A stretch of 64,000 nt of DNA, from contig CM060915.1 in the NCBI GenBank assembly GCA_030737875.1, forward strand, positions 905,332,677 to 905,396,676. Direction: 5' to 3'. The notes under the pieces are model-generated. The model saw only the letters and a list, made by a program, of their open reading frames with translations. It did no database searches and was not told the DNA's origin. The DNA is from Allium sativum (lineage: Eukaryota; Streptophyta; Magnoliopsida; Asparagales; Amaryllidaceae). How positions within the stretch are numbered: the stretch's first letter is position 1; every line of letters begins with the position of its first letter. A program made the position numbers and the translations under genes. Below are positions 32,494 to 44,012 of this stretch, piece after piece.

Positions 32494-34610
32494 ATGACCT
32501 TCAAGAATTTCCGATCAGTGACGAACAAGCGGAAGAAGGATGCAATGTCTTCCCATCCTATAAACGCAGATGCAGCAGAGACAAACGTTGAAGAAGCAAG
32601 TCAGGAAGCCTCCTCTCATGAAGACACGTCCCGATATCTTACTCGGGACGACATGGACAAGATTACCGAATTCAGGGGCCAGATGACATCTTATGGTGAA
32701 CTCCTCAAACAACAGCAGGAAGCGATGAATCAACTCCTCGCTCGGATGGATAAGGGAGCAAGCATTCCAGTATCATTTCCTACACTGAGCGGAGTTGGGG
32801 CAGTAATTGATCTTCGGTCTGCACAAATACAAGCCACAGATCAGACCATACCATTGCTTCCTCCTGGCTCGACACCACCTCTCGACCGACCATTGCTAGG
32901 AGTGTCACTTCCTACAACCAACACAGCCGCAGCTGCAGATTCTCAGGAGACCCGCGATCATGATCTATGTCGTCCAACCATTTTTCCTCCACTCCAAGGA
33001 ACAACTCGATTCCTTGGACCGACCGAACAACAGCCGGGTCAATCGAGATCAGCGCCATTTCCATTACAACCTAGCATCTTATAGCAGACTCGTCTTATGT
33101 TGTCTATCCTCCAATGAAGAGCTGGTGAAGACTTTCCTTCGAACCTAGAAGACCACTCTACCATACTCGTACCGAACCTGGCGGAGGAAAACGCTACTAT
33201 GAACCCTTTTAACATCGCTTTGGGCGGGGGCACCGAAGAGCCTCGAACATCACATGTTATGCGAGGTCGGCTTGATGCTAACCAAACTCGGACTAACCCA
33301 GCAGGGACATGTATGGCTCAGTCCAATAATGATCGAGCAATCCTAAAAACGGCTGAACTAGGTACCGAAACTACGATAGACCCTCTCCCTCACCTTCACT
33401 CAACTTTCGGAGGTCAGGCTCAACCAAAGGCCCCCATCCGAGCATGCTTTCGGCAGACCCTAGTACTGGGATTCTCCCCAACACAGAGTTGGATTCATGG
33501 AAACGACTCCTTGGAGATGGAAGCCAGCTTGCAAGCATCATCAGATGCTTCACCCGGGGCATGTCTTCTCAAAAGGATATAGATGATATCTACCACAGCC
33601 CCTTTACCAGGGAAATCAAAAATTCCCACGACCCTCCAGACTTCAAGTTCCTGACCATAGGGCCTTACACCGACCAGACATACCCGACCATTCATCTCAT
33701 GCGATACATGTGCCACATAGAAGTACTCTCTGCATCAACCAATGTCATGGCCAAATGCTTCTCTCTTCCTCACAGACATAGCTGGCATGTGGTTTCAGCA
33801 GCTAACAACTGATTTGATCAACAGTTGGAACATGCTGGTCACCGGCTTCATCGAGCAGTTCAGAGTTCATATCTATCGACCAAAGAGTGTCATGTTCCTG
33901 CCCTCTATCAAACAACGACCCGGTGAAACCCTCCGGTCCTTCCTTGAAAGATTCAACGCGGCCGTAGCACTGTCGACTGACTCGAGCCATCGATGGTGCA
34001 TATGACCGCCATTGCAGGTGTTTAGAACGGATAGAAATTCAAAATCTCTTTAACCAGAGACCCTCCTAAAGATATCAAAGATTTTTACGCTGAGGCCGAA
34101 CGGTTTCTCCGACAAGAAGATGCCAGCATTGAGATGGAGAGCCTCAAGGTGCTTGCTACCAAGGATGGAGGTCCATCCAACACCAATGGCCTGAACAAAG
34201 GAAAAGGAAAGGTCTCGGAGAAGAATGATCGTAACCTATGATTCTGTAGAGAGAACAAGTACGATCAATACACCGATCTCAACTCCTCCTTGCTCGACAT
34301 CTACTTTGATGTACGAGGATCTCTTCCCTTTCTAAAACCTCCTCGAAGGGAGCCGACCCAAAAAGAGCTCGACTCTGGAAAGCACTGCATGTTTCACAAT
34401 ATGTCGGACACAGCATTAGTGAATGCAGGCACTTGCGCAATCTCACCGAGGATAGGGTCGGGCGGGGGGAACTACCCAAGTATGTCAAGGAAACCACATG
34501 GGCCATGCCGCCACAATCTTCTGCCCAAGCTCCTCAGGCTGGTCCTTGAGCTCCTACAAACGGAAAGGACTCTGATCCCAGCAATCGCAATATCATCATC
34601 AATTAAATAA
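32494..34610 (+). pseudogene. Element G gag (Tat type), frameshifted
   Basis: Gag forms the virus-like particle that packages element RNA. ATG at 32494 (MTFKNFRSVTNKRKK) opens an N-terminal part to 33084, rich in Gln and Pro, with a helical stretch around MTSYGELLKQQQEAMNQLLA. After frame changes, 33444-33770 gives SPFTREIKNSHDPPDFKF and PTIHLMRYMCHIEVLS. 33755-34005 gives AGMWFQQLTTDLINSW and QRPGETLRSFLERFNAAVAL, the capsid core (Retrotrans_gag). Then LTRDPPKDIKDFYAEAERFL and KYDQYTDLNSSLLDIY follow, ending in a degraded zinc-knuckle region (KHCMFHNM...GTC). At least three frameshifts or stops make it a pseudogene, but the domain order is complete. Confidence 0.87.
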
Positions 34611-34614
34611 GATT

Positions 34615-35578
34615 TAGATTTCTTCTTTCAAATGTATTTTTGTTTCTTTCAATAATATGGGTGTGATGAAGTACACAAGTACGCGGTTAGAATTTAGCTC
34701 CTAGCGTGCTCTAGATTCGGTTATCACCCATTTAGAATTTATTTTTCTTTCCTTATAATAGCTCTTTAGCAGCAATAAATTTTCTTTTGCAAACATGGAT
34801 TATGTTTGAATGATTTAAGCTGATCATAACTGACGCTCGCCGACTCGAACATGGTCAATGCCTGCCACCATGTTTAAACCTACTCCTGAGTCGGGTATGG
34901 TTAGATTTCTCTAAACCAAGTATGGATTATACTCGCCCCCTCTCTAAGCCGTGTGTACTCCCCACTCGCCAAAAACTTCACAAACACTCAAATATCATTT
35001 ACCCATCACCCCATACGTCCGACTCTACTAGCTGAGTACGAATAAGCTTATGTAAGCCGAGCACAGTTAACAATTGTCGAAGCTGAGTATGGATATTACT
35101 CGCCATCTCCATAAGCCAGTATGGATAATACTCGCCACCTCCATAAGCCGAGTATGGATAATACTCGCCACCTCCGTAAGCCAAGTATAGATAATACTCG
35201 CCACCTCTCTAAGCCAAGTGTCATTACCGCTCGCCAACTCTTTAAAGCCAAGTATAGTCAATACTCACCAAACTAAGCTCATATCCATCTCTAAACCGAG
35301 AATGGCCTACACCATCCTTACAGGTATTGGATATCGTGACAAAGATTACTTTCAAAGCACTCTCGGCTTTAATACGGTCCTCGATGGTTGCTGGTTTTCC
35401 GGCCTTAATACGATCTGCACTGATCGTCCGAATTTTGGCCTTAGTACAACTATCGGGATCGTCGGATTTCTGACCCTAATATGGTTGGGTGCAACCATAG
35501 CTACCCCCATATTGAGCTTTGACATAATATTCAGAACACATCTCCTTTACCAAGAATGATGTGTTCCGAGGAGCAGAG
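34615..35578 (+). repeat. Non-coding 3' region of element G
   Basis: No pol. It holds a 33-bp tandem array (35080-35271, listed separately), earlier diverged units from about 34840, and at 35355-35480 a diverged repeat with TTAATACG(A/G)TC words. The motif CCGGCCTTAATACGATC at 35399-35415 also occurs in element I. It ends in the purine tract before 35579. Confidence 0.65.
35080..35271 (+). repeat. 33-bp tandem repeat with GAGTAT/ATACTC hairpin, about six units
   Basis: Unit: AAGCCGAGTATGGATAATAC followed by TCGCCACCTCCAT. GAGTAT and ATACTC form a 6-bp stem in each well-kept unit. Outer units are diverged. Antisense ORFs 34999-35261 are by-products. Confidence 0.82.
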
Positions 35579-35718
35579 TGTTAACCAACTTTTTGGTAAA
35601 ATCCGTCACAGTTCAACAGATCGAAAACCAATGTCAAAAGGCTCACAAAACAGAATCGACCGACCCCAGCGATCGGCCCCTACTTAAGAAAGCCCGAACA
35701 AGATTTGGCCCGAGCCGT
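35579..35718 (+). repeat. 3' LTR of element G, truncated
   Basis: TGTTAACCAACTTTTTGGTA onward matches the 5' LTR start for ~140 bp with few changes, then stops at CGAGCCG. Confidence 0.85.
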
Positions 35719-36200
35719 AGGGGAAGCAGTATCCAACCCTAATTCCACTCACAACATATAAGTCAGACACTAAGAATCAAAAGCACGCATTCACCAAATA
35801 TAAAGGGAGACACATCCCATAGGATCATAAAACTCACGGTTAAACCGTATCCTAAAAGATGATAGAACGAGCAGAAGGTTACCATTGAAACCCTTTTTAG
35901 GTGTAAAACAGTCACATTTAAGGATCAATAGAAAATCGTTGAGATGTAAGGAGCAGTAGAAAACTGTTGAGATGTAAATTGAAAAGTCCTGGCTACCGCT
36001 CAAGATCTGGTCACCTGAGGTTCATTGGAGCTATAAAAAATTAGAGAAAGAGGTGATTCAAGAATCAGACCTGAGGAGATTTTTGGGTTATGGGGGAAAT
36101 AGAGAGCCGAAGTATAGGTAAGACGAAAGCTAGGTGAATGGGGGGAGGTAGTGATAAGGATGAGAGAGGTGAAATGGTGGAGGAGTGACAAAAGAAATAT
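35719..36200. other. Unassigned segment, UTR-like on the minus strand
   Basis: On the minus strand 36190-36000 is C/T-rich like a plant 5' leader; no domain is recognisable in the ORFs at 35791-36003 and 36000-36191. It abuts the broken LTR of G, so it may be part of whatever replaced the LTR end. Confidence 0.3.
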
Positions 36201-36440
36201 TTAATTTATAAAATTTTATTAAGATTTAATATTTAAAATTAAAATTTAATTTAAACTAATTGAGTATAGTATAAAATAGTTTAATATAACATAATTTAAG
36301 ACAATAATTTAATATAAAAAAATTATTTTATATTAAAGATAAATTAATTTTAAAGATTTAATTTAATATAATATAAAAATATAATTTAATATAATAACTT
36401 AAATAAATTTAATTTAAGATAAGAATTGATTTTTAAAGAT
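36201..36440. repeat. Very AT-rich low-complexity tract
   Basis: TTTAATATAA / AATTTAATTTAA words throughout; no coding content. Confidence 0.7.
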
Positions 36441-36620
36441 TTAATTTGTTTTCGCAAAGCCGACCGGTTTTTAAAGTGGCTGCATACACTTATTATTATA
36501 ACAAATAATAATTACAAATACTACAGGAGGTTGATAGATTATCAACCTGCTACATATCTGGTTTTTAAGGTGGATCATCCAACACAGACGTTTTTAAAGT
36601 GGGTGAACCACTGCTCCTAA
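36441..36620. repeat. Short palindrome and GTTTTTAA(A/G)GTGG triplet
   Basis: AGGTTGATA-GAT-TATCAACCT (36528-36548) is a perfect 9-bp stem with a 3-nt loop. GTTTTTAA(A/G)GTGG occurs three times around it (about 36467, 36560, 36591). No element could be delimited. Confidence 0.5.
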
Positions 36621-37930
36621 CCTAGCTTATAGTACAGGAGCTAATCATAATAACTAAACTACTATAACATACACACGCGGGGGCGCTCACGTTACAAGAA
36701 AATAGAGACATGGCCTAGAAATAAAAGCAACAACTAAGCTACATACCACTGTCACCATACAACCTAGAGATCATATAACAACAAATTACTTCGACAAAGC
36801 CACATCAGCCAACTATGTCCAGAACCACATTCCAACAACAATTCCATCCAAGAGATTCCATTAAAAAAACAGGCACTATCGGTCCAAGCAAGTTGAAAAG
36901 GCAGCAGCATCCATGCACAATCACGTCCAGCGCGACTCCAAGAGTGACGCCACCAGAAAGGTAGAAGCATTGATTAAAGTACATCACATACCTCAAAACT
37001 CCTAGGGAAATAACTACCAAACCAAAGCTCAACAACCTAGATACCAAAAAACAGTGTAAACAACAACTCAAAACTAACAAGTCGACCCCCAATGCTCATT
37101 TACCACAAGAAGAAGCAACCCACATCTTCCTTGCCAGCAAAATTAATCAAGAAACTCAATTATTGCTTTCCATGCTAGAGTATAATACACTTCTTCCCCT
37201 AAGCTTACTTGGAAGATACGGAGATCATAGCGGCTAGAGAAGCACAGAGGAAGGGAAGTCGCGTAGCAAAAAAGGGATCATAAACACTAGGGACACCACA
37301 AAAGCTCCAAGATTTCACAGCCAGCAAGTCGAAACCTCAACAGAACTCAACACAAAACAGAACTAACAAACCTCAAACCCCAAACTACCTAAATCCTCCT
37401 GACTAAGGTCAGACAACCCAAGACAAAAGATCGTCAAGCAATGAATAAGACCAAACCCGCTCGGATACCTTAGGTTGCAGGTGAGAACACCGAAAGGAGA
37501 AAAGAGATAGAAAGGCAAGAGACTGAAAAGGGAAGGCAACGTTGAGGGACGCCACTTTGGTTGAGAAGGGTTGTCTGGAGCTTATTAAGGCATTAGGAGA
37601 AGAGTAGGAATGGAAATTCAAAACAGAAGGAGGAATTTGGAGAAGGCGGTGCATAGATCTGAAAAGCTAGATCTAAGATAAAGGAACAGAGAAAAACCCA
37701 CGATAGCGAAGTCTAGGCAGAAATGGAATAGAGGTAGAAGAAATGAATCGATTTCAGATAGAGGGAGCAAAGTGGACACTCGAAGAGATGAATGGGAAGA
37801 AAGGGAGAAAAAGGTTCTCCATTGTGAACTTAAGATTATGTACATGAAAAAAATGAATGGTGAAGATGAAGAATTTGGACTAAGAAACTAATTTGACAAT
37901 TAAACTATAAATGATGTTTTCATTAATAAT
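36621..37930 (-). other. Unassigned segment, pyrimidine-rich leader-like in minus sense
   Basis: Minus strand 37830-37400 is rich in CTTCTC/TTCCTTT, like a 5' leader; 37092-36764 has open but cysteine- and leucine-rich frames without known motifs. It could be an untranslated part of a LINE or a host transcript. I cannot support a gene. Confidence 0.3.
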
Positions 37931-37947
37931 ATAATGAGAAAAAATGA

Positions 37948-37948
<1 letters not shown>

Positions 37949-38045
<97 letters not shown>

Positions 38046-38060
38046 ATATATATATATTTT
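37949..38060. repeat. (TA)n / (TATACA)n microsatellite
   Basis: About 110 bp of TA dinucleotides with an ACACACACA patch in the middle. The YIYIY-type ORFs on both strands are artefacts of it. Confidence 0.95.
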
Positions 38061-38493
38061 AAAGGCAAGCGCGATTTTTTTTATTCAACTAGACCAGTTA
38101 CAATATTTACAACATCATATATATACATACTTCCACTCATCATTTATCTTTACTCAACTAACCACTTAATCACTCACTAAAATATCACACAATTCAACAG
38201 AAATCTCCAAATACCCGTATATCAATGCATTTACACGTAAAAACAGTACCAAATTATAGCAAAACAATCCAAAGGTACTTACTAACTTCACAAATAATTC
38301 AGCCTTCGACAACGCTTCCACCCATTTCTTCAGATATAAAATTTCTCGAACAATTAAGTGCAATTGCACTGCACAACAAAGACTTGCATGAATCCATAAA
38401 TGACCCATAAGAAGCTTGCCAGCTCCAAATGTCTTCGTCTTCAACATAACATCATACAAAATAGTTCAGAAAGTCGGGTTCAATAGCATTGCA
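38061..38493. other. No feature seen
   Basis: AT-rich sequence between the microsatellite and the C-terminus of the DUF4283 ORF. The minus ORF 38166-38459 shows no known motif. Confidence 0.4.
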
Positions 38494-39938
38494 TCAAATT
38501 GGATTCCTTCTAGTATGTCTGGATGAAGACTTCAATGAACTTGGCAGAAAATCCTCTAACCCAAACTCTAAACCATCATCCAAATCTTTAACACACTCTG
38601 AATCTTTTTTCCTTCTCGCTTGCCTCTTAGCATTCTTAGACTGAGATGCAGAGCTAGAAGGAGCTGAGGTTAGCGGAGTAGATTTAGAATAATTAACTGT
38701 AGAGCTTGAAGACACATCATTAGCTAAAAAGGAAGAAACAACATTAGCTAAAGCATCACCGTGCATAGTAGCATTGTTCGGAGATGATGCAAAAGGCATA
38801 GATGTAGATGACAGTAGAGTAGCACCATGCAAAGCACTTTGCTTAGAAGAAGATGAAAAGATAGTTGAGGATGACAAAATAGATGTTAAAATAGAGGATG
38901 ATGTGGAAGACATTGAGTTTGAAAAAGATGAACCTTGCATAACATCATGCACAAAATTAGCTACAGTCCCCTGTGTATCCTTTTCAACACCAAAAGATTC
39001 GGTTTCACTATTAAACAAGTTTCCTGAACCAATATCGAATCCATCTTGCATACAAAAGTTTTCCACACCAGCTGACTTTTCGTTATAAACTTGATTGTCA
39101 CCACCAGATTGTAACCCAGAACTAATTACCCTATCACCATCTGACTTTCCAACTAACTTCTCAACTTGAGCATCTAAATCTGCATTACCGACATCTGGAT
39201 CAAAATTCATAGAAACTGAATTATCTTTAATACCATCACTTTTCTTTCTCTAAAACATTTTTTTAAAGTTCACCTTAGTCCAACAAAATTCATTAGCATC
39301 CAAGTTCCTCTTATTCCAAAGCTTGTTGTTGTTTATCTTACCATTGAAATGATTCTGCTCATCAAAAGCTTCATATTGTATATCATCACGCATATCAACC
39401 TTTTTCTTATCATCAAACTTATCATCCCTTTGCTTAAGATCACACTATGTTTGATGGCCAAAACGATTATAAATAGTACAAATATTAGGTTTCCAGCTAC
39501 AAGAGAGCTTAATTGGCGGACAATCATCTAATCCAGCTAACTCAATACATTATGATAATGCAAACTCAGGCGTTATTTCAACTAAATCTTAGCATACCTA
39601 AATCTTTGCAATCTCTTTGTATTACTATCAAAACAAATAAGCTTTCCAATATGGTAGACAATCCAATTAATTCCTACTAAAGTCCAGAGTGTTAAAGGGA
39701 TATTATAAAAATGAATCCATACAGGAGCCTTCCTGATTTGCGATTGTGAACTGTCTATACTTGGATCCCATTGGGTAATGATAAACGTTCTTCCTTTGAT
39801 AAAAATAGGATCAATATGCAAAACATTATCTCGGTCAAGATCATTATTAAACTGAAAGTTAAAATATACTCCATCATGTTTAGCAGAGAATTCACCGTTT
39901 AATTTCCAAAACCTTTTAAGAAAATTAACTACAAACAA
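38494..39938 (-). pseudogene. DUF4283 - zinc-knuckle protein (LINE ORF1-like), broken
   Basis: The minus strand 39938-39582 is a clear DUF4283 domain: VNFLKRFWKLNGEFSAKHDG, VLHIDPIFIKGRTFIITQWD and PVWIHFYNIPLTLWTLVGIN. After a stop, about 39560-39430 reads CSWKPNICTIYNRFGHQT..CD, the zf-CCHC_4 knuckle (family YxWxPxxCxxCxxFGHxxxxC) with the second Cys changed to Tyr. The last part, 39210-38494, is Ser/Thr-rich and ends with a basic KNAKRQARRKK and an acidic stretch. Such proteins occur as LINE ORF1 or as free-standing plant repeats. No endonuclease or RT follows downstream. At least two breaks (near 39582 and 39210) make it a pseudogene. Confidence 0.8.
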
Positions 39939-40693
39939 ATAAGAGAGTGAACCGTCTGAGAAGAAACCTACCAGATGATTATTTCATAACGTCTTTTCCT
40001 CAGGTTGACCCTCAGGGATCGATCTTAATGTAGTGTGGGTCGATCCTCGGGTCGACCCACTAGCTCTGGGTCGACCCATTGTCGAACCAGTAGAGGCTTG
40101 GGTCAACTTCGGTATAGGATTTTAACTAGGTGCGTATTCTCCTCGGATTTAAACTTTGACACTAAATTTCAACATGATAAAGAGGTTGGATTGACTTGAA
40201 AATTGAATCCTTCAGAAAAGGTTTGGCACAATTCCAGCAAGAAATGAAGAAGTTATAACATTACAAAGTTGGACTGAAACGTAATTTGAATTGTAAACTA
40301 ACAGAAATTGAAAACTCAGTTTACATCGAATCAAATACAAACCAAATAGCAATATTTCAACATGATATTAAAGTTTCAGCTAGAAAGTGTGAAAATGCAT
40401 ACTTCTGAAAAAATCCAGTATTTGCAGTGAAGATCTGAAGTAAATAAGTAATTTTAGGCTTAAAGAAGCTTCTATGTACCTATAAGATTGTTTAATATAA
40501 CATGCAAACTCAATATTAAGAAACGATGAGCAACAATGAAGATTTTAATGAAATAATTCATTGATTCTTATAGAGATTACCTACAACTATTTAGCCTAAT
40601 GATTCCTTTTTAATTCAAACTGAGATTTGGAGTTTTATTTACGGTTGGAGGAGGATCTAGAATTTCTTTTACTGTAAAATGAGGGAGACGAAG
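39939..40693. other. Non-coding stretch with GGGTCGACCC palindromes
   Basis: No open frame of note. 39998-40115 has repeated GGGTCGA/TCGACCC words (see the separate finding). The CGAAG at 40689-40693 is the left target duplication of element H. Confidence 0.5.
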
Positions 40694-43005
40694 TGTAACG
40701 ACCTTTATTTTACGTATCGAAGGATTGTAAAATAATTTGATTTAATTTCTTAGTGGTCGTATCATTCTTAAATTTTAATATGTTATTCATGGTGATATGA
40801 GGCATGCCCATAATTTTTACCAAATCATTTTGTGACCATTTTACAATTATGACTTACTTTTTTAGCTATAACTTTTATTTGGGATCAAATCAAGAACTGT
40901 ATTTGGTCTCATTGGATTGGGATGCCGGTTAGTTATTCCGTAAAATGGTCACATTAAAGATTTGGCTTAGCGGTTTAAGAGAAATCACTATTTTAATTTT
41001 TGTTCCGATTGGGCAGGTTAATTATTAACTAATGGGCTGATTAGTGAACCCATTAGTCTAATGACCAAAGATTGTAAATAGGGGGGTTCGAGGTGAGAAT
41101 TAGGATTCTTCTCCTCATTCTGCACATTAGGTTAAGCGTCTGTGAATCTCCCATTCAACCTAATTCCCCTAATCCTAATTTCTCTCTCAAATCATTCTAT
41201 ATCGTATCTAAAAGCAATTTCTGCATCAAAGGAGATTGGGTCTCGCTATTTTACATCGGATTCCAGTGTTCTCTTTATTATCTCTTCGCTTTCTAGATTT
41301 GGTTTCACTTGTATCGCCTCAGATATAGCTTTTGGTGCGTGATAGAGATCTCTCATATGCTTACTACGGATTATATTTGTTAATTAAGTTAATTAAATAG
41401 CTCATATGCTAATTCTACCTAAAAATGGACCACACATGTTTAATTCAAATTTAGATGCCCTAGGATAAGCTAATTGATCATATATTATGTAATTTGCTAG
41501 ATCAATCATGTTTTATATGTGTTTAATGCTGAATTATGCTAGATTTGTGATTATTATAACAAGAATCACATTTATATGTGTTCATATGATTTTTCATGAT
41601 TGAAATTGGATGAATTATTGTTTGATTGGTTGAACTTTATGTTACACATGATTTATTAGTTTGAATTGTGTGTCTTAGGACTTAGAGTCGAAGAACAACC
41701 ACATTAGAGGTTCAGACAAAACTTGGCGGAGGAGCTCTATAGGGAATCAGGGTAGTGTTCAAAAATTCTCATTAGAAAATACACTAAGTGTATGGATTGG
41801 TACCTGTCCATATGCTATGAACCGATACTGATCCATCATGGATGACGAAACTTCAGGTTAAATAGCGAATCATGCACAAAGTTTTGTGATGATTGGATGG
41901 GGTCGAAGTGAAAACGCTCGAATACTTGTCGATGGACCGGCTGGTGAAGCTTAGGAAAAACTATTTGTGATGTGGATGGACCGAAAGGATATATGCGAGG
42001 TGACACGAATGAAGTGGTCTGACACTTAGTCAAAAATTGGCTAAGTGTACGAACCGATACTAATCCATAGGGGATGGACCGGTATGGGTCCATCATTGTT
42101 GATGATTGGGGGTTGGCCGTTCTCAGGTGAGAAATCATGTCTTCAAGAGCATGATGGTGGTTTTTAATAGTCCATAGCATTTATGGGATGGAAGTTGTCA
42201 TCAAAGTGGTGTTTATCCTTTGATTGTGAACTCAAGCAAGATAAGTCAAAGGAGAAAGTGAGAGGCAACTCAAAGTGGGATTACGCTATGAGATAATGGA
42301 CTAACTCGGGTGATATTTAAGCGAAAAGATGGAGTAGTGGACGACTTGTATGATTTTCCAAGGAATCGTTGATAGGTTGAAGGTTCTAGCGGACTCGAAG
42401 CAGGGGTATCATGGGGACGCTTGTTAAGATATGAGATATTGAGTACCTTGGATCTTTTGGGAAGTGATCTAGTGGCTTTAGATAGACAAACGTGCATGGG
42501 ACTTATGGTAGTCCAACTAGAACCAGGATATTCCATTAGCCCCAGGCAGATGACAACGGCTAGTCATTCAATATCAATGTATTTAAGGCTTTAGTCGGTG
42601 ATAGCTAGGTCATTATTTGCTATGGATGTTATGGTTGCTTGTGTGTTCCCTTCTGTTTTTCTGGGTAGGCTACAACCGTAGGATACTAAAGAGAAATGAG
42701 GACTGGGAATCCTTTTATGACTAGTGTCTACTTCTCATGTTTGAGTAACATATTTAATGAGATTATTATGTGCTTACTCTTCGGTTGCAGGGACATGTCA
42801 GGTGAGACTTAAACTGTTTATTATCATACTATCATGTGTTGTTGTTGATGGTCTTTTATCATTCACCCTAGACTGTTATCTGAATTAAGGTTTTTATGTT
42901 TCCTCTTATTACCTGGGATGTTCATCGATGATGTTGATGAGTATACTGAGTACAGGTGATAGGTTGGTGGTGATGACGAGCAGGAGACTGCATATTACTA
43001 TTAAA
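40694..43005 (+). repeat. 5' LTR of element H, left part
   Basis: TGTAACGACC start. Parallels 60044 onward across the whole length. A TATA-like TTGTAAATAGGGG near 41066 matches one at about 60414. Continues at 54948 after element I. ORFs at 41093-41342, 41836-42180 and 42270-42536 have diverged LTR counterparts at 60481 and 61256 and are not genes. Confidence 0.88.
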
Positions 43006-43991
43006 TGTTAGACCAAAAAATGGTCCTAACACCCAAATTGTCATATTTAGAGCATAGGATATGAAGAACTAACTGAAAAATAAGAGAAAAAGTAAGACAA
43101 TAGGATTTTTATAGTGGTTCGGCGTTAACGAGCCTATGTCCACTTCATATTTTCTCATTTCATTCACAGGTTACAATTACAATGAATGTTGTCTCCCAGT
43201 CACTCGAGTTCAATGAATAATTCTGTCTGAATTCATTAAATTTATTGAGGAAGATGATGGTTATTCAGGGAGAAGTGTTACCTATAGCAGTCATGGATGT
43301 TGAGATGCAAAAAGTCCCCTGAAAATGCCCTCTGGAGGTGTATTTATAGCTGTAGGAGAGCCCATATGGTGATCAGGTCGTGGTAGGACACGTAGCACTT
43401 GATCTGGGAAAGTAAGAGCGATCATAGCCTCGAGAATAGGTCAAAATCTACATGCGTAGTAGCGGGTCCTGGTCACGGTTCATGAGCCAAGGTGGTAAGC
43501 TGGTAATGGTCGTGATGGTGATGGTTAGGCCGGGTCATGATCACGAATTGCCCTCAGAGGGTGGTCACGAACCGATCCCAGAGGGTGGTCGCGAACCGCC
43601 CCTCGGAGGTGGTCACGAACCGCCCCCAGGGGTTGCTCACGAACCGGTCTTCAAAAATGCCAAAATCCATGTTTTTCCATATTTTTGCATGCGTTCACGG
43701 AAACGGACATAACTTTAAGGCCGATTGGACCAAACGAAAGCTCTACTTGAAGCTAATTCAGAGGGCTAAAAGTATTTGATGTGTTCAGATCCAAATGAGT
43801 TCGTTTAATAGGGGTTTCGGTTCAGTTTATACTGATGTTGTGATTTTGACCAAACTGCCCTGTGTCTTCTGACGATGCTTCCAATGCCGGAGAGTGATGT
43901 TATCCAGAGATTTCATATGTGACAGCATTTGCCTAAAAGTGTGTTAACATGATCTTTGCTTTAGGCAGCCTGGTCACAAAGTAGGCTAAAA
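43006..43991 (-). repeat. 3' LTR of element I
   Basis: 986 bp. Its minus-sense start is mutated (TTTTAGCC for TGTTAGCC). A TATA box TATAAATA in minus sense is at 43341-43348. It contains a 24-bp minisatellite at 43536-43655. Confidence 0.88.
43536..43655. repeat. 24-bp minisatellite in left LTR of I, about five units
   Basis: Unit GTGGTCACGAACCGCCCCCA plus GAGG. The HEPPPGGGHEP-like ORFs here are artefacts. Confidence 0.85.
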
Positions 43992-44012
43992 TTTTGTCCT
44001 CCAAAGTACATC
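43992..44012 (-). other. Polypurine tract of element I
   Basis: Minus-sense GTACTTTGGAGGACAAAA directly before the 3' LTR. Confidence 0.65.

Larger units (their letters stand above)
31610..35718 (+). mobile_element. Element G: gag-only Tat-type LTR retrotransposon
   Basis: The 5' LTR (31610-32454) starts TGTTGACCAACTTTTTGG and is preceded by ATCAT. The first ~140 bp of the LTR recur at 35579-35718, where the 3' LTR is cut off at CGAGCCG. A primer site TTTGGCGCACCAAGTAGGGG follows the 5' LTR and a purine tract CCGAGGAGCAGAG precedes the 3' LTR. Between them is one gag region and then about 960 bp of repeat-rich non-coding DNA; protease, RT, RNase H and integrase are absent. This is the organisation called TR-GAG. 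The 3' truncation hides the target duplication. Confidence 0.88.

Noticed and set aside
36764..37092. Cys/Leu-rich minus ORFs as a possible membrane or secreted protein
   Set aside because: No signal-peptide logic, no homologous motif and the two overlapping frames are equally plausible, so chance is the simplest explanation.
37880..38180. YIYIYIY-type ORFs on both strands
   Set aside because: Produced by the TA microsatellite.
40694..43005. Independent genes at 41093-41342, 41836-42180 and 42270-42536
   Set aside because: Diverged but frame-disrupted counterparts occur at the same places in the other H LTR.
43452..43779. ORFs rich in HEPPPGGGHEP (also 54431-54706)
   Set aside because: They translate the 24-bp minisatellite of the I LTR.
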